This document shows positions 21,179 to 29,433 of a stretch of DNA of 29,433 nucleotides, piece by piece. The stretch comes from ARS1285 sp038045965. Lineage in GTDB: Archaea; Nanobdellota; Nanobdellia; Pacearchaeales; GW2011-AR1. The stretch is taken from positions 1 through 29,433 of the forward strand of contig JBBSXD010000011.1 in NCBI GenBank assembly GCA_038045965.1, in the 5' to 3' direction. The translations under genes were made by a program, and so were the position numbers. Each line of letters opens with the position of its first letter. The stretch's first letter is position 1. Under the pieces are notes generated by a model that saw nothing but the letters and a program-made list of their open reading frames with translations, ran no database searches and had not been told where the DNA came from.

Positions 21179-23371
21179 ATGGCAAAAAAGGAATCACCGT
21201 TTGAAAAAATTGTAAGACTTGTTAAGAATCAAAATAATATAAGAAACATAGCTACTAGTGCGCATATTCATCATGGAAAAACTGCACTAACTGATAATTT
21301 ACTTGCTGCTGCTGGATTAATGAATGAAAAATTAGCAGGAGATTTAGAAGGAGGGATGGCTACATGGGGACATGCGGATGAACAAGAAAGATTACTAACT
21401 GTCGATGCTGCAAATGTAAGTATGGCTCATGAATTAAATGGTAAAGAATATTTAATTAATTTAATTGATACTCCTGGACATGTAGATTTTGGAGGAAATG
21501 TTACTAGAGCTATGAGAGCTATAGATGGAACTATTGTTTTAACTTGTGCTATCGAGGGGATAATGCCTCAAACTGAAACAGTAATGAAACAAGCTTTAAG
21601 AGAAAGAGTCAAACCTATATTGTTCATAAATAAAGTTGATAGAATGATTATGGAATTAAAATTAACTCCAGAAAAAATGCAACAAAGATTCATGAAAATT
21701 ATTGAACATTTTAATTTGCTTATTGAACAAATAGCAGAAAAAGAATATGCGCAAAAGTGGAAAGTTAATGTTGCTGATGGTAGTGTTATATTTGGTTCTG
21801 CTAGAGAAAATTGGGCGCTAAGTATAAAATTCATGCAAAAAAAAGGAATTAGTTTTAAAGATATTATAGAGAATCAGAATAAAACTGACAACGATGCAAA
21901 AAAAGATTGGTTCTGGAAAAATGCTCCTCTTTTTGAAGTGTTATTAGATTCTGTAATTACTCATTTGCCTTCTCCAATTGAAGCACAAAAATATAGAATC
22001 CCTAAAATATGGTCTGGAGATTTAGAAAGTGATTTCGGAAAACAACTTTTGAATTGTGATGCAAATGGAGAACCTGCTTTTGTAATAACTAATACTATAA
22101 TTGATTCAAGATCTGGAAAAGAAATCTCTGCAGGAAGATTATTTTCTGGAACTCTAAAACCTGGAATGGAAGTTTATTTAAATAATGAAAAGAAGAAACA
22201 AAGAATTCAGCAAGTTTTAGTTTATAATGGAGTTAAACCAGAACAATTAGAGGGAGTTCCTGCAGGAAATGTTTTAGCAATTACAGGATTAATAAGCCAA
22301 CCAGGAGAAACTGTAACAGTTAATCCTCAAGAATCTTTTGAAAATATTAAACATATATTTGATCCAGTTATAACTAAGTCTATCAGCGTTAGTAAACCTC
22401 AAGATCTTCCAAAATTAATTGAAGTTTTAAAAAAAGTTGCAAAAGAAGATCCTTCTTTGCATATTGAAATTAATGAAGAAACTGGAGAGAATTTAATTTC
22501 TGGAATGGGAGAATTACATTTGGAGATTATTGAAAATAGGATAAAAACTGAAAAAGGAGTTGAAGTAAAAACTTCAGAGCCGATAGTTGTCTATAGAGAA
22601 ACCGTTAGTAAAAAAGGACAAGCCGGAGAAGGAAAATCCCCAAATAAACATAATTTATTTTGGATTGAAGTACAACCATTAGAAGATGAAGTTTATAAAT
22701 CTATAAAAGCTGGAGAAATTCCGATGGGAAGAACCAAAAAGAAAAATGAAGAATTATGGAATAAATTATCTTCTTTAGGAGTAAGTAATGAAGAAGCTAG
22801 AAAATATAGAGATGTATACAAAGATTGTGTTTTTATAGATAAAACTAAAGGGGAAGTTTATATTGGAGAAGTTATAGAAATGGTAATGGATGGAGTTGAA
22901 CAAGTAATTGATGCAGGAGTTCTTGCTCGTGAACCTTGCGGAAAATTAAAAATATCTTTAGTAGATTTAAAACTACATGAAGATGCTATTCATAGAGGAC
23001 CTGCTCAAGTTTATCCTGCAGTTAGAGATTCTATGAGAATGTCTATAGAAACTGCTGGACCTGTTTTATTAGAACCTTTGCAAACTTTATTATTAGAAGC
23101 TCCATTAAATTATATGGGAGATTTAACAAAATTAGTTAGTTCTAAAAGAGGACAGATAATAGATATTGAACAAAAATCTGGACATGTAAGTGTTAAAGCA
23201 AAAATGCCTGTTGCTGAAATGATAGGAATGTCAAGTCAAATAAGATCAGATACCGAGGGAAGAGGAAGTTTTTCAATGATTGATCAGAACTTTGAGAAGG
23301 TTCCTGGTAACTTACAACCAGAAATTGTTAGAGAAATCAGACAAAGAAAAGGATTGGCGGAGAATGAATAA
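21179..23371 (+). CDS. fusA: translation elongation factor EF-2
   Basis: A 730-aa archaeal EF-2, the GTPase that moves tRNAs and mRNA on the ribosome. G domain motifs: P-loop AHIHHGKTALTDNLL (about residues 27-41), switch I ending in RLLTVDAANVSM, DTPGHVDF (G3) and NKVD (G4). Domain IV carries AIHRGPAQVYPAVRDSMR with His605, the site of diphthamide. The P-loop is unusual: EF-2 and EF-G normally have H-x-D-H-G-K-T-T, here H-I-H-H-G-K-T-A. The essential Gly-Lys-Thr is kept, so activity is expected. Length is normal for archaea. It lies downstream of the rpsL-rpsG unit, as is common, but with its own promoter and with two minus-strand genes in between. tuf and rpsJ do not follow. Confidence 0.96.
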   Translation: MAKKESPFEKIVRLVKNQNNIRNIATSAHIHHGKTALTDNLLAAAGLMNEKLAGDLEGGMATWGHADEQERLLTVDAANVSMAHELNGKEYLINLIDTPGHVDFGGNVTRAMRAIDGTIVLTCAIEGIMPQTETVMKQALRERVKPILFINKVDRMIMELKLTPEKMQQRFMKIIEHFNLLIEQIAEKEYAQKWKVNVADGSVIFGSARENWALSIKFMQKKGISFKDIIENQNKTDNDAKKDWFWKNAPLFEVLLDSVITHLPSPIEAQKYRIPKIWSGDLESDFGKQLLNCDANGEPAFVITNTIIDSRSGKEISAGRLFSGTLKPGMEVYLNNEKKKQRIQQVLVYNGVKPEQLEGVPAGNVLAITGLISQPGETVTVNPQESFENIKHIFDPVITKSISVSKPQDLPKLIEVLKKVAKEDPSLHIEINEETGENLISGMGELHLEIIENRIKTEKGVEVKTSEPIVVYRETVSKKGQAGEGKSPNKHNLFWIEVQPLEDEVYKSIKAGEIPMGRTKKKNEELWNKLSSLGVSNEEARKYRDVYKDCVFIDKTKGEVYIGEVIEMVMDGVEQVIDAGVLAREPCGKLKISLVDLKLHEDAIHRGPAQVYPAVRDSMRMSIETAGPVLLEPLQTLLLEAPLNYMGDLTKLVSSKRGQIIDIEQKSGHVSVKAKMPVAEMIGMSSQIRSDTEGRGSFSMIDQNFEKVPGNLQPEIVREIRQRKGLAENE

Positions 23372-23417
23372 ATATATGTTTAAATATTATTATAATAAGA
23401 AATAATATAATTCAAGT

Positions 23418-23486
23418 GAGAAAATTAATTGCTGATAAATTAGTTAGATTCTTCTATTTTTATTAAATCTAACCAACAATTCTCTC
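23418..23486 (+). other. two-tier inverted repeat between EF-2 and DHS genes
   Basis: An outer pair GAGAAAATT (23418-23426) and AATTCTCTC (23478-23486) matches over 9 positions with one mismatch. Inside it GTTAGATT (23443-23450) and AATCTAAC (23466-23473) match perfectly over 8 bp, with a T-rich loop CTTCTATTTTTATTA. It begins 46 bp behind the EF-2 stop and ends 26 bp before the TATA box of the next gene. It may be a 3'-end processing or termination element. The rest of the gap (23372-23540) shows only the TATA box. Confidence 0.45.
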
Positions 23487-23511
23487 CCAGATTTCTCTTT
23501 AAAAGAAGAAG

Positions 23512-23523
23512 ATTTTTAAATAA
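23512..23523 (+). promoter_or_regulatory. TATA box, leaderless promoter of the DHS gene
   Basis: ATTTTTAAATAA in the context GAAGATTTTTAAATAAAG, centred about 23 bp before the ATG at 23541. Confidence 0.65.
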
Positions 23524-23540
23524 AGATAACAAATAATTTT

Positions 23541-24527
23541 ATGGGAAAAAATAAAGAAGAAACTGCAAAAGAAAATTTATTAAGAGAAAGTGAAGAGATT
23601 AAAGGAATCAAAATAGAAGGATATGATTTTGATAAAGGAGTTAATTATCCAGAGATAATTAAAAGATTCTCATCAACTGGAATTCAGGCATCAAATCTCT
23701 CTAGAGCTATAGAAATTACAAATAAAATGATTAAAGAAAAAGCTTTTATTTTTTTAGGTTATACTTCTAATATGGTTAGTTCTGGAAATAGAGAAATAAT
23801 TAGATATTTAGTTAAACATAAAATGGTAAATGTTTGTATTACTACATGCGGAGGCATTGAAGAAGATATTATAAAATGTTTAGGGGATTTTGTTCTTGGA
23901 AATTTTAATGCTGATGGCAAAGAATTAAGAGAAAAAGGAATAAATAGAATTGGAAATATTTTTGCATCAAATAATAGATATATTGAATTTGAAGAATTTT
24001 TTCAGCCGATTCTTGAAGAAATGTATAAAGAAAATAAAATAATTAATCCAAGTTATTTAATATGGAAATTAGGGGAAAAAATAAATAATGAAAATAGCAT
24101 TTGTTATTGGGCTTGGAAAAATAAAATAAAAATATTTTGTCCTGCAATTCAAGATGGAGCAATTGGAGATAATATATACTTTTTTAAATTTAAAAGAAAA
24201 GATTTAATTATCGATATTGCTGAAGATGCAAAAATGCTTAATGATGCAACTATTGGATTAGATAAATCTGGAATTTTAATTCTTGGTTCAGGAGTTGTTA
24301 AACACTCTATACTAAATGCGAATATGTTAAGAAATGGGGCAGACTATACAGTTTATATTAATACTGCACAAGAATACGACGGAAGTGATTCTGGGGCTTC
24401 TCCTGAAGAGGCAGTAAGCTGGGGAAAAATTAAACCTAATTCAGAAAGTATAAAAGTATTTGGAGATGCCTCTATTTTATTTCCTATTTTAGTAGCAGAG
24501 AGTTTCGCAAAAGATAAAAAAGATTAA
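23541..24527 (+). CDS. dys: deoxyhypusine synthase
   Basis: A 328-aa enzyme that transfers the aminobutyl group of spermidine to a Lys of initiation factor aIF5A, using NAD. Family segments are IFLGYTSNMVSSGNREIIRY, VCITTCGGIEEDIIKCLGDF (NAD/substrate region), PAIQDGAIGDNIYFF and the C-terminal block YINTAQEYDGSDSGASPEEA followed by VSWGKIKP. The catalytic Lys is Lys296 (SWGK). The usual V-K-H-H-I reads V-K-H-S-I (254-258): the first His, the catalytic one in the human enzyme, is kept and the second is Ser. Length is slightly below the human 369 aa because of a short N-terminus. aIF5A itself is not in the window. It has its own leaderless promoter. Confidence 0.94.
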   Translation: MGKNKEETAKENLLRESEEIKGIKIEGYDFDKGVNYPEIIKRFSSTGIQASNLSRAIEITNKMIKEKAFIFLGYTSNMVSSGNREIIRYLVKHKMVNVCITTCGGIEEDIIKCLGDFVLGNFNADGKELREKGINRIGNIFASNNRYIEFEEFFQPILEEMYKENKIINPSYLIWKLGEKINNENSICYWAWKNKIKIFCPAIQDGAIGDNIYFFKFKRKDLIIDIAEDAKMLNDATIGLDKSGILILGSGVVKHSILNANMLRNGADYTVYINTAQEYDGSDSGASPEEAVSWGKIKPNSESIKVFGDASILFPILVAESFAKDKKD

Positions 24528-24604
24528 ATGATTTAAAGAGAAAAATAAAGAATTATATTTAATCACAATTATTATTAAGAATGCGTTGTGTTTATTAAAA
24601 GTAT

Positions 24605-26656
24605 ATGTTATTAAAAAAATTGGTTATAGAAAATTTTAGAAGTTATATAAATCAGACTATAAATTTTCCTAAAGGAAGCACTTTATTATCTGGAGATATT
24701 GGAAGCGGAAAAACTACTATACTCCTTGCTCTTGAATTTGCTTTGTTTGGATTACAACCAAGCCAAAAAGGAAATAGTTTATTAAGAAATGGAATTGATG
24801 AAGGAAAAGTAATTTTAAATTTTGAGATTGATAATAAAGATATAATTGTCGAAAGAACATTAAAAAGAAAGAAAAATTCTATAAATCAAGATTATGTTTC
24901 TATAATTATAGATAATGAAAAGTTTGAAGAAAGTATAAGCGAAGTTAAATCTAAAATATTGAATTTGCTAAATTATCCTCCAGAATTTACAAAGAAAACT
25001 AATTTATTATATAAATTTACAGTTTATACTCCTCAAGAAGAAATGAAACAAATTATTCTAGAAAGTAAGGACGTAAGATTAAATATTTTAAGGCATGTTT
25101 TTGGTATAGATAAATATAAAAGAATAGAAGAGAATACAAAAATTCTATCAACAAAATTAAGAGAGAAGATAAGAATAAATGAAGCTTTATTTAATAATTT
25201 AGATGAAATTAAGAAAAACTTTGATGAGAAAGAAAATTTGTTAATAAAAGCTAGAGAAGATTTTATTAAATCAGAAGAAGATTATATAACTGCTTTTAAA
25301 GATAGAGAAATAAAAGAAAATAATTTAGAAGAAATTAAAAAAAAGATTAACGAGAAAGATAAAATTGAATCAGAAAAAGAAAAGATTATTTTGTTGATTA
25401 ATGAGAAAAATACTCAGATTTTAAAAGATTCAAATGATATTAAGTTATTAAACCAGCAAATTGAAGAGTTTGAAAAATTAAAATTTAGTGAAGATGAATA
25501 CAACTCAATAAAACAAAGAATTATTGTCCAAAAAAATAAATATGATGAATTAAATAAAAATTATATAGATATAACGGGGAAAATTAAATCTTTAGAAAAT
25601 AAGAATGATGAGGCTCATATTTTGATTAGAAAAATGCGTGGATTAGAAAAATGTCCTACTTGTTTACAATATGTTTCCCAAGAATATAAGGATAATATAT
25701 CTAAAAATGCTCTAAATGAGATTAATTCAGTAGAGAATTATCTTAAAGATTATACAAAAAATAAAAAAGATTTAGTTGAGAAAATTGATGCTATTAAGAA
25801 TTTAATAAATAGTTTTGAATCTAAAAAAAATGAGATGGACTTGTTAAAAATCAAGATAGATAATCTAAAAGATAAAGAGAACAGAATTGAAGATATGAAT
25901 AAGAATATAAGAAGCATAAATAAAGATATTTTAATGTTAAAACAACAAATAGAGGTTATTGATAAAGAAATAAAAAATTATGATAGATATGATTTAATTT
26001 TTAATGAAAATTATAAAGAATTGCAGAATTCAAAAGAAATAGAAAGTAAATCTGCGATAAAAAAAGCTGAGATAAATAAGGAGATTAATTTCTTAGAGAG
26101 TCAGATTAAAGAAATTAAAGATAAAATTACAAAAAAAGAGGATTTAAAAAATCAGACTGATAAATTGAAAAATTTAGATAATTGGATCTCAGAGAAATTT
26201 TTGGAGATTGTATTATTTACTGAGAGACAAGTTATGACTGCTTTAAAACATGAATTTTCAAATTTATTTTCTATATGGTTCTCAAGTTTAGTCTCAGATA
26301 ATTTAATTGCCAGATTAGATGACGAATTCTCTCCAATTATTGAACAAAATGGATTTGAATTAGATTATAGTTTTTTGTCTGGAGGAGAAAGAACTGCTGT
26401 TGCACTTGCATATAGATTATCTTTAAATCAAATTATAAATAGTTTATTAAGTAATATAAAAACTTCTAATTTAGTTATATTAGACGAGCCTACCGACGGG
26501 TTTTCATCTCAACAATTAGAAAAAATGAAAGAAGTTTTAGAGCAATTAAAAATAGAGCAATTAATACTAGTAAGCCACGAGCAAAAAATGGAAGATTTTG
26601 TAGATAATATTATTAAAATTAGTAAAGATGGGGGGATTAGTGGTATAAATGGATGA
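24605..26656 (+). CDS. rad50: Rad50-type double-strand-break repair ATPase (short)
   Basis: A 683-aa ABC/SMC-type ATPase. Walker A is GDIGSGKT (residues 30-37), the Q-loop lies in YTPQEEMKQII, the signature is LSGGER (591-596), Walker B is VILDEP with Asp627 and Glu628, and the H-loop is LVSHEQ. Two long coiled-coil arms (about residues 170-340 and 360-530) flank a zinc hook CPTC (350-353), which defines Rad50 rather than SMC. With Mre11, Rad50 tethers and processes DNA ends. At 683 aa it is about 200 residues shorter than common archaeal Rad50, all of it missing from the arms. No mre11, herA or nurA is next to it, although these are often an archaeal operon. The ATG at 24605 has no Shine-Dalgarno site. 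Confidence 0.9.
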   Translation: MLLKKLVIENFRSYINQTINFPKGSTLLSGDIGSGKTTILLALEFALFGLQPSQKGNSLLRNGIDEGKVILNFEIDNKDIIVERTLKRKKNSINQDYVSIIIDNEKFEESISEVKSKILNLLNYPPEFTKKTNLLYKFTVYTPQEEMKQIILESKDVRLNILRHVFGIDKYKRIEENTKILSTKLREKIRINEALFNNLDEIKKNFDEKENLLIKAREDFIKSEEDYITAFKDREIKENNLEEIKKKINEKDKIESEKEKIILLINEKNTQILKDSNDIKLLNQQIEEFEKLKFSEDEYNSIKQRIIVQKNKYDELNKNYIDITGKIKSLENKNDEAHILIRKMRGLEKCPTCLQYVSQEYKDNISKNALNEINSVENYLKDYTKNKKDLVEKIDAIKNLINSFESKKNEMDLLKIKIDNLKDKENRIEDMNKNIRSINKDILMLKQQIEVIDKEIKNYDRYDLIFNENYKELQNSKEIESKSAIKKAEINKEINFLESQIKEIKDKITKKEDLKNQTDKLKNLDNWISEKFLEIVLFTERQVMTALKHEFSNLFSIWFSSLVSDNLIARLDDEFSPIIEQNGFELDYSFLSGGERTAVALAYRLSLNQIINSLLSNIKTSNLVILDEPTDGFSSQQLEKMKEVLEQLKIEQLILVSHEQKMEDFVDNIIKISKDGGISGING

Positions 26657-26706
26657 ACAAAAAAATTTATAAACCCAAGAAATTATAAAGTTGTATAAAT
26701 TCTAAT

Positions 26707-26716
26707 AGTTTAAATG
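26707..26716 (+). promoter_or_regulatory. TATA-like box of psmB
   Basis: AGTTTAAATG centred about 26 bp before the psmB ATG at 26737; a second candidate, AAATTTATAAACCC (about 26662-26675), lies just behind the rad50 stop and would give a longer leader. Confidence 0.4.
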
Positions 26717-26736
26717 AATTAAAGTAGAATTATAAA

Positions 26737-27414
26737 ATGAATATGCAAAATTTGGATCAGAATTTTTTAAAATCGGGAACTACTATAGTAGGAATTGTTT
26801 GTAAAGATGGAATTGTAATGGGTTCAGATAGACAGAGCACTGCGGGAAATTTAGTAGTTGGAAAAAATGTACAAAAAACTATTCAGATTAATGATTATTT
26901 AGTAATGAGTGCTACTGGAATGGTTGCAGATATTGAATTACAGAAAAAAGTAATTAAAGCTGAATTAAAATTAAAAGAGTTAAAATCTAAAAGAAGGCCT
27001 TCTGTAAAAGAAGCCGCAAATTTAATTGGAATGATGACCTATAGAAATATAAGACAGCCATCTATGATTCCTTCAATTGTTGGAACTTTAGTTGGAGGAT
27101 TTAATGAAGATAGTTCTTTTGAGCTTTATACTATTGAACCTGCAGGAACTGCAATGAAAGTAGAAGATTACGACGCTAATTTTGGTTCAGGAATGCCTTA
27201 TGTTTTAGGACTTTTAGAAAGAGAATATAAAGAAGATATTAGTGTTAAAGAAGGAATTAAACTTGCATTGGAATCTGTAAAATCAAGTACACAAAGAGAT
27301 ACTGGAAGTGGTTTTGGGATTGATGTTTTTGCAATAAAAAAAGATGGGATTTCTCATGAAGTAGCGCAAGAAATTGCTCCAGATTATAGAGATAAAAAAG
27401 GGACAGAAAGATAA
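26737..27414 (+). CDS. psmB: 20S proteasome beta subunit (active, with propeptide)
   Basis: A 225-aa precursor. A 14-residue propeptide (MNMQNLDQNFLKSG) ends in Gly before the catalytic Thr15, the new N-terminus after self-cleavage. In mature numbering Thr1, Asp17 (GIVMGSD) and Lys33 (KNVQK) are present, and the RDTGSGFGIDVFAI segment supplies the later Asp and Ser of the active site. These features mark an active beta subunit forming the inner rings of the 20S proteasome. The alpha subunit gene and PAN are not in the window. It is followed at 30 bp by fttA; the same neighbourhood of psmB and aCPSF1 is known from methanogens such as Methanocaldococcus, so this is an old linkage. Confidence 0.95.
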   Translation: MNMQNLDQNFLKSGTTIVGIVCKDGIVMGSDRQSTAGNLVVGKNVQKTIQINDYLVMSATGMVADIELQKKVIKAELKLKELKSKRRPSVKEAANLIGMMTYRNIRQPSMIPSIVGTLVGGFNEDSSFELYTIEPAGTAMKVEDYDANFGSGMPYVLGLLEREYKEDISVKEGIKLALESVKSSTQRDTGSGFGIDVFAIKKDGISHEVAQEIAPDYRDKKGTER

Positions 27415-27444
27415 GTATACAGATAACATTTAATTTTATTTAAA

Positions 27445-29331
27445 ATGGCAGATATTTTAAAAGATATACAGAAAGAATTACCAAAGGTTATAAGCAGTGC
27501 TAACTTTGAAGCAGCTAATATAGTTTTTTATACGGATGATTTAGATTTTTTTATAGATAATAAAGGTATAATAAGAGAACTGGTTAATAAATTTAAAAAA
27601 AGGATAGAGTTAAGAGCGGATAGCAAGTTATTAAAAACCGAAGCTGAAACTGAAAAGATAATAAGAGAAACTGTTCCAGAAGATGCAGATTTAACAAATA
27701 TTTTATTTGATCCTCAAAGAAGTGTTGTAGTAATAGAAGCAAAAAGACCTGGACTGGTTATAGGAAAAGAAGGAAGTATTTTAAAAGATATAAAAGAAAA
27801 AAGTTTTTGGATTCCTCAAGTACAAAGAAGTCCTGCAATAGAATCTAAAATAACAGAAAATATAAGAGCAGTTTTGTATCAAAATAATAATACTAGAAAA
27901 AAATTTTTAAATGCTGTTGGGAAAAAAATTTACAAAGAATGGAATCCTGAAAAAATAGAAGACTGGGCAAGAATAACTATGTTAGGAGGAGCAAGACAGG
28001 TAGGAAGAAGTTGTATCTTACTTCAAACTCCAAATACAAAAATTTTATTGGATTGTGGAATGAATCCTGCTATAAAAGGCAGAGAAAGATTTCCTTATTT
28101 AGATATTTCAGAGTTTAAATTAAATGAAATAGATGCTATAATTCTTAGTCATGCTCATCTTGATCATTCAGCTTTAGTTCCATATTTATTTAAAATGGGT
28201 TATAGAGGTCCAGTTTATATGACAGCTCCGACGAGGGATTTAACTGCTATATTAACTTTAGATTTTATTGGAGTAGCTTATAAACAAGCTGCAAGTCCTC
28301 TATTTAGTTCTGTAGATATTAAAGAAATGGTTAAACATACTGTTTGTTTAGATTTTAATGAAGTAACTGATATTGCCCCTGACATAAGAATTACTTTTTA
28401 TAATTCAGGACATTGTTTAGGTTCTGCAATAACACATATTAATATTGGAAATGGGGCTCATAATTTAGTTTATTCCGGAGATATTAAATATGCTAAAACA
28501 AGATTATTGGACAGAGCAGTTAGTAGTTTCCCAAGAATGGAAACATTAATATTAGAAGCTACTTATGGAGGGAAGAATAATATACTGCCTCCAAGAATTG
28601 AATCTGAAACCCAATTAATTAATGAGATAAATAATACTTTTGAAAAAGGGGGAAAAGTTTTAATTCCAGAATTAGGATTAGGAAGAGCTCAAGAGACTAT
28701 GTTAATTTTAGAAGAAGCTATGAGAAATAACAAAATGCCAAAAGTACCTATTTATATTGATGGAATGATATGGGATATTAATGGTATTCATACTGCATAT
28801 CCAGATTTTTTACATAGTCAAGTAAAAAAAGATATATTTGCAAATAATAATCCTTTTGTCTCTGAGATATTTAATAGAGTTGGAAGTTCTGCTGAAAGAA
28901 AAAATGTTATTGAAGGCGGAAGTTGTGTTGTATTAGCTACAAGCGGAATGTTAGTTGGAGGAGCAAGTGTAGAATATTTTAGACATTTTGCATCCAATAA
29001 AAATAATAAAATATGTTTTGTATGTTATCAAGGAGCTGGAAGTTTAGGAAAACAAGTTCAAGATGGTTTAAAACAAATAAATATGAATGTAGAAGGAAAA
29101 GATGAAATTGTAGAAGTTAATATGGAAGTTGTTACAATAGATGGATTATCTGCTCATGCTGGAAGAGGAGAATTAATAGAATATTCAAACAGAACACAAC
29201 CAAGAGCGAATAAAATAATTTTAAATCATGGAGAACAGAGTCGGTGTTTGGATTTAGCTTCATCTATATACAAGCTACATCATATTGAAACCAATGTTCC
29301 AAAAAATTTAGAGACAATAAGATTGAGGTGA
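27445..29331 (+). CDS. fttA: transcription termination factor FttA (aCPSF1), KH/beta-CASP ribonuclease
   Basis: A 628-aa protein with two N-terminal KH-type domains (about residues 1-75 and 76-140, the second with GLVIGKEGS at 104-112), a metallo-beta-lactamase domain with SHAHLDHS (His236, His238, Asp240, His241), NSGHCLGSA and YSGDIKYA, an inserted beta-CASP domain, and the closing LSAHAGRGEL plus LNHGEQ. The family is the archaeal homologue of CPSF73 and cuts nascent RNA at U-rich sites to end transcription. Metal ligands are all in place, so the enzyme should be active. The beta-CASP His motif reads SAHAGRGEL where many relatives have SGHSDRRQL. It lies 30 bp behind psmB and may be co-transcribed. 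Confidence 0.96.
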   Translation: MADILKDIQKELPKVISSANFEAANIVFYTDDLDFFIDNKGIIRELVNKFKKRIELRADSKLLKTEAETEKIIRETVPEDADLTNILFDPQRSVVVIEAKRPGLVIGKEGSILKDIKEKSFWIPQVQRSPAIESKITENIRAVLYQNNNTRKKFLNAVGKKIYKEWNPEKIEDWARITMLGGARQVGRSCILLQTPNTKILLDCGMNPAIKGRERFPYLDISEFKLNEIDAIILSHAHLDHSALVPYLFKMGYRGPVYMTAPTRDLTAILTLDFIGVAYKQAASPLFSSVDIKEMVKHTVCLDFNEVTDIAPDIRITFYNSGHCLGSAITHINIGNGAHNLVYSGDIKYAKTRLLDRAVSSFPRMETLILEATYGGKNNILPPRIESETQLINEINNTFEKGGKVLIPELGLGRAQETMLILEEAMRNNKMPKVPIYIDGMIWDINGIHTAYPDFLHSQVKKDIFANNNPFVSEIFNRVGSSAERKNVIEGGSCVVLATSGMLVGGASVEYFRHFASNKNNKICFVCYQGAGSLGKQVQDGLKQINMNVEGKDEIVEVNMEVVTIDGLSAHAGRGELIEYSNRTQPRANKIILNHGEQSRCLDLASSIYKLHHIETNVPKNLETIRLR

Positions 29332-29387
29332 GGGATTAGAAATAATAAAGAAGTTTATGTAATAATTATAAAATAGTTACAAATATA

Positions 29388-29399
29388 AATATTTAAATA
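29388..29399 (+). promoter_or_regulatory. TATA box of the gene at the right edge
   Basis: AATATTTAAATA centred about 26 bp before the ATG at 29421, at the leaderless spacing seen for other genes here. Confidence 0.6.
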
Positions 29400-29420
29400 C
29401 CGTAAATATTATTTGTTAAA

Positions 29421-29433
29421 ATGGCGATAAAAT
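29421..29433 (+). CDS. start of an unidentified gene (cut by window edge)
   Basis: Only ATG GCG ATA AAA (Met-Ala-Ile-Lys) and one more base are visible. The start is supported by the TATA box 26 bp upstream. The product cannot be identified. Confidence 0.5.

Noticed and set aside
24605..26656. SMC protein instead of Rad50
   Set aside because: The central CPTC zinc hook and short arms with no globular hinge fit Rad50.
1..29433. CRISPR array, insertion sequence or prophage
   Set aside because: No regularly spaced repeats, transposase, integrase or terminal inverted repeats were seen.

Overview
The window is about 29 kb of very AT-rich DNA (GC-rich patches are rare and conspicuous) and is archaeal. 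The evidence is the information-processing genes: RNA polymerase subunits H, B and A, archaeal NusA, S12 and S7 of archaeal type, EF-2 with the diphthamide region, deoxyhypusine synthase, Rad50, a proteasome beta subunit and the termination factor FttA/aCPSF1. Many genes have a TATA-like box about 25 bp before the start codon and no leader. Low GC, heavy AGA use for Arg, fused RpoA, short proteins and many tiny membrane proteins point to a DPANN archaeon of the Pacearchaeota/Woesearchaeota kind. That lineage call is inference; there is no rRNA gene in the window to test it.

Layout. (1) 1-1.25 kb, plus strand: the end of a putative antitoxin, a RelE/ParE-like toxin, a 350-bp stretch with coding debris, and an unknown 122-aa gene. 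(2) 1.2-4.0 kb, minus strand: a DUF2391-like membrane protein behind a saccharopine-dehydrogenase-like oxidoreductase, a membrane-anchored winged-helix regulator, and a multi-pass membrane protein. (3) 4.0-10.24 kb, plus strand: a metal (most likely copper-type) handling island. It holds tiny membrane peptides, a Gly/Met-rich membrane protein, an anchored cupredoxin-like protein, a membrane protein with an intramembrane CPLC motif, two class I SAM methyltransferases, an ArsR-type repressor with a leaderless promoter and a possible operator, a second Gly/Met-rich membrane protein, a 49-aa Cys-rich protein, a stand-alone HMA chaperone and a P1B-1 Cu+ ATPase without its own HMA domain. (4) 10.24-10.64 kb: a T-rich terminator, a frameshifted small gene remnant on the minus strand, and the rpoH promoter inside an 18-bp perfect palindrome. 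(5) 10.64-20.49 kb: the archaeal RNAP/ribosomal string rpoH-rpoB-rpoA(fused A'+A'')-[rimI pseudogene]-nusA-[72-aa sigma-region-4-like HTH]-rpsL-[79-aa acidic]-rpsG. No L30e gene is present in the slot between rpoA and nusA. (6) 20.49-20.94 kb, minus: two small membrane proteins. (7) 21.18-29.33 kb, plus: EF-2, deoxyhypusine synthase, a short Rad50 without adjacent Mre11, psmB and fttA. The first four codons of another gene close the window.

How the genes work together. The right two thirds is a core expression block: polymerase, elongation/termination factors (NusA, FttA), ribosomal proteins, EF-2 and its functional neighbour for IF5A (DHS), and proteolysis. The left third is accessory. In the metal island, the cupredoxin, CopZ-like chaperone and Met-rich membrane proteins would bind or buffer metal, the ATPase would export it, and the ArsR protein would control the second half of the set. 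The role of the two methyltransferases there is not explained by known copper systems and is the most open functional question. Structured or repeated non-coding elements were also found: a GC-rich two-tier hairpin at 18166-18211, a two-tier hairpin behind EF-2, a 15-nt repeat behind rpoA and again before rpsL, and two TATA-like modules 50 bp apart before EF-2.
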